From NCBI GenBank assembly GCA_004154925.1, contig QJNS01000027.1, forward strand, positions 369,984 through 433,983: a stretch of 64,000 nt of DNA. The letters are read 5' to 3'. The position numbers and the translations under genes were made by a program. The notes beneath the pieces are model-generated. The model saw nothing but the letters and a program-made list of their open reading frames with translations. It made no database searches and was not told the origin of the DNA. Shown one piece after another: positions 61,328 to 64,000 of this stretch. Each line of letters starts with the position of its first letter. The first letter of the stretch is position 1. This DNA is from Monosporascus cannonballus. Its lineage: Eukaryota > Ascomycota > Sordariomycetes > Xylariales.

Positions 61328-64000
61328 ATGGATCAGACGAAGTTGGGGGATGTCGCGGCTCAACTTCGGGCTATGGACTTCGGGTACAAAGTGACAGGGA
61401 AACCCAATTGGTCTAAGCGACCCCTCGTCACACACGGAAGAACTGTAACTCTCAAGGGACGAAAAGTGGGCCAGTGGGATTGTATGCCCTGCATTTGCTC
61501 TCCTTCGCTAGGGCTCGCAAAAAGGGTGGCCAGCGCGGCTCGGCGTCAGGCACCAACCAGCTATCCAACATCCCCTAGTTATGCGTCGAACCAGAGCCTG
61601 AAGTCCAGTTTCTTACAACCTAGTACGCAATACCGAACGTACGATGAAGAAAGGTCAATAACCACGCCTTCAAGCTTCGGTATGCCACGTCTTTACAGTT
61701 ACTCTTCTTTGCCGGAGGGAAGTATTCGCTTACTCCGGCTTATACCGCATCGAGATGAGCATTTCCCCATACAATGCCAGCTCTTTGACTTCCCCCTACT
61801 GGACGGAAGCACTTATCCGTACGAGGCTCTATCCTATGTATGGGGCTCTGAGGAGAAGCCCCAGTCGATCTCTATAGACAGCTACGACTTGCCAATCGGT
61901 GTAAACCTTCATGCGGCACTATCACATCTACGAGATCGCTTCATAGAACGAATCGTATGGGTAGACGCTATTTGCATCGACCAAGGAGATCCGAACGACA
62001 AGGGACAACAGGTTCAATCTATGGCAAAAATTTATGCCAAAGCAACTCGCGTGGTTGTTTGGCTCGGAAAGGCCGAAGCCGATAGCGATCAAGCGCTCGA
62101 AAAAATACGTATCGCTGCAGTCAAGCAGCCTACTAAGTCCTCCACCGATGAACCGAACCAGCAAGCAATACTCACGTTGCTTCAACGACCGTGGTTTCAG
62201 CGCATTTGGGTAAGGGAACAAGCGTTCGACAATATGGGCAGAGCCTACTAACAAAGTCAACTCAGGTACTTCAAGAGGTCGCGGCAGCTCGACATGTGCT
62301 GATCAAATGTGGTTCCGCCGAGATTGACGGATATGTGTTCTGCTTAGGCCTAAGCGCATTAAAGCTGTCCTATGAGACCTGTCCAGACCTGCAGGCCCAG
62401 ATCTATTCAATCACTTACCTCATAAGGGACGCAATCTTTCGGCCTAAACGCGCAACTAGTACTAGTCGGCCTGGCAGGTTTTCTCTAGATATACTCCCAT
62501 TAAGTGAGCTGATAGAGATGTACCATAACCGTAAAGCTACAGAACCCCTCGACAAGGTTTATGCCTTGCTTGGCATGAGCTCTGATGATCCTAGCATAGC
62601 TGGGATATCGGCCGACTATAAAATTCCATGGACACAACTTTTTCGGCAACTTGTCCAATTTTTCCTCTCTAAACGTGTGTCTGTGGATATTTGGGAGGAG
62701 ATGGCGATCATCAGGGAAAAGGGCTGCGTTCTTGGCGAAGTGATATCAGTCGAGAAAGATGCTACATGGGAGGACGGACAAAAGGTGGACATTACTTGGA
62801 GGAATGCGCTTGGCTATCGGGAATGGGGCTTTCGCTGGACCTTTCGGGCCTTAGCGAAACCCATCCAGGCAGGGGATGTTGTCTGCCTTCTACAAGGAGT
62901 GCCGCAGCCTACGATTATCAGGCTACATAACGATTATTGCGCCGTTGTAATGATTGCCGTTCCTCTTCATATTGACGATCGACGAGGTACGCACGGAGCT
63001 ATCGAGTGGTCGGAACTTTCACGATCGATAACGACTTTTCCAGAAGATTTTCTGCTTATCTGGGACTGGGATACATACCCAGACACATCGCACGATAGAG
63101 AAGACTACGAGTACTTCATGGGCAGTCGAACGCCAGAGTGTTCGAAGACAGAGTTGGAAAGTGCTCTAGACAAAGCGACCAGGCTACAGAATGTCAGACC
63201 GCTATTGCAAATCACGAAAAGGCACGAAGAGATAGGGAAGAATCTCCGAAACACAATGGCGGCTGTCGAGGAAATGTTGAGGAGTATGGACAGCTTTGAA
63301 TTGAATCGTTCAGGCCACGGCGGTTGGAGAAAAGAAGACGTAACAACAAAGCTGGAAGGAATCATCAATCGTCTTATCAAGGATGAGAGTGGATGGATGC
63401 CACTATCCTTGGCGGCAGAAGATGGGCACGAGGCTGTCATCAAGCTGCTGCTTGACATTGGTAACGTTAATCCGAACGTTAGAGATCAGTATGGATGGAC
63501 GCCGTTAGAATTGGCCGCGATAAGCGGGCATGAAACGGTTGTCAAGCTACTGCTTAACTCTGGCAAGATTGAACTAAAAGGCAAGTATGGACGGAGAGTA
63601 CTAGCCCTAGCGGTAAGGTTTGAGCACAAGGCAATTGCTAAGCTCCTGCTCGACACTGGTGAGATTGAGCTAGATGCTAAAGATGTCGAAGAAATCGATG
63701 AGGGGATGCCGTTGTTGGCGGCGGCAGCAGGTGGATACGAGGGGGTTGTTAAGCTGCTGCTTGGTACTGGCAAGGTCGACCTAGACGCCAAAGATAGGAG
63801 AGGACGGACGCCGTTATCCTTGGCGGCAGCAAGTGGGCGTGAGACGGTTGTCAACTTGTTGCTTGATACTGGCAAGGTCGACCTAGACGCCAAAGATAAG
63901 AGAGGATGGACGCCGTTATCCTTGGCGGCAGAAAATGGGCGTGAGACGGTTGTCAAATTGTTGCTTGATACTGGCAAGGTCGACCCAGACGTTAAAGATA
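61328..64000 (+). CDS. HET-domain and ankyrin-repeat protein, 3' end beyond window
   Basis: Exon 1 61,328-62,209; intron 62,210-62,265 (GTAAGG, branch CTACTAAC, acceptor CTCAG); exon 2 from 62,266, open to the edge (872 residues visible). The HET domain shows its three blocks: YEALSYVWG (165-173), IVWVDAICIDQ (209-219) and RPWFQRIWVLQE across the splice junction. After the HET and C-terminal linker parts (about 300-690), ankyrin repeats start near 63,390 with SGWMPLSLAAEDGHEAVIKL, at least six units, and run off the window. HET domains trigger cell death in heterokaryon incompatibility; ankyrins act as the recognition part in several such proteins. The start ATG at 61,328 is the first in the frame, but an upstream spliced N-terminus with membrane helices is possible. 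Confidence 0.9.
62210..62265 (+). other. Intron in the HET gene
   Basis: 56 nt with donor TGG|GTAAGG, a perfect CTACTAAC branch site at 62,245-62,252 and acceptor CTCAG|GTAC. Unspliced, the frame stops at 62,251. Spliced, it restores the conserved RIWVLQE motif of the HET domain. Confidence 0.92.
63769..64000 (+). repeat. Near-identical 102-bp ankyrin-coding tandem repeats
   Basis: Units start at 63,769, 63,871 and 63,973, exactly 102 bp (34 codons) apart, each opening GGCAAGGTCGACC. The first two differ at only a few bases and encode GKVDLDAKD(R/K)RG(R/W)TPLSLAA(A/E)(S/N)GRETVV(N/K)LLLDT. The more N-terminal units (63,390-63,768) are much more diverged. The array continues past the window. 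Confidence 0.93.

Overview
The window looks like chromosomal DNA of a filamentous ascomycete (Pezizomycotina). Reasons: spliced genes with short GT..AG introns and yeast-like branch points, a HET/ankyrin incompatibility-type gene, fungal Ty3/Gypsy chromoviruses, Ty1/Copia, impala-like Tc1 and piggyBac-like transposons, and heavy RIP (repeat-induced point mutation: CpA/TpG changed to TpA, with C kept mainly in CpG). I cannot name the species.

Layout. (1) About 1-52,464 is an AT isochore made almost wholly of RIP-degraded transposable elements with no intact gene. Their order of insertion can be read from terminal repeats and target-site duplications. A chromovirus (A, 8,023-27,759, minus strand, 370-bp LTRs) carries an impala-like Tc1 element (8,928-10,335) and a second Ty3/Gypsy element (B, 13,458-25,127, plus strand, 280-bp LTRs). 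A solo LTR of the B family lies at 33,139-33,421. A may itself sit in a more decayed element (C) with LTR-like repeats at about 2,430-2,727 and 33,471-33,769. A short solo LTR lies at 36,990-37,119. A second nest is a piggyBac-like DNA transposon (37,712-52,464) containing a Copia element (E, 39,728-52,362), which contains a chromovirus (D, 43,973-51,157). (2) At 52,464 composition changes abruptly to normal coding DNA. A small un-RIPped solo LTR lies at 52,507-52,656. (3) 53.8-60.0 kb carries ordinary genes: a small secreted, possibly GPI-anchored protein; ribosomal protein eS24 (three exons, minus); a FAM86/EEF2KMT-type protein-lysine methyltransferase (plus), divergent from eS24; and a class III (YqjM-like) Old Yellow Enzyme (plus), with a tandem duplication in its upstream region. 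(4) A short AT patch (about 60,110-60,480) is followed by membrane-spanning exon(s) and a HET-domain plus ankyrin gene that runs off the right edge. The last ankyrin units are near-identical 102-bp DNA repeats.

The genes do not form a pathway. eS24 and the methyltransferase both concern translation (small ribosomal subunit; by family, eEF2 lysine methylation) and share a 396-bp divergent promoter. The HET gene beside AT-rich, repeat-derived DNA is typical of fast-evolving fungal allorecognition loci. Most of the novelty lies in the datable nests, in the antisense lysine-rich ORF relic of element D, in the unusual termini of the piggyBac-like element, and in the possible membrane-HET-ankyrin architecture at the right end.
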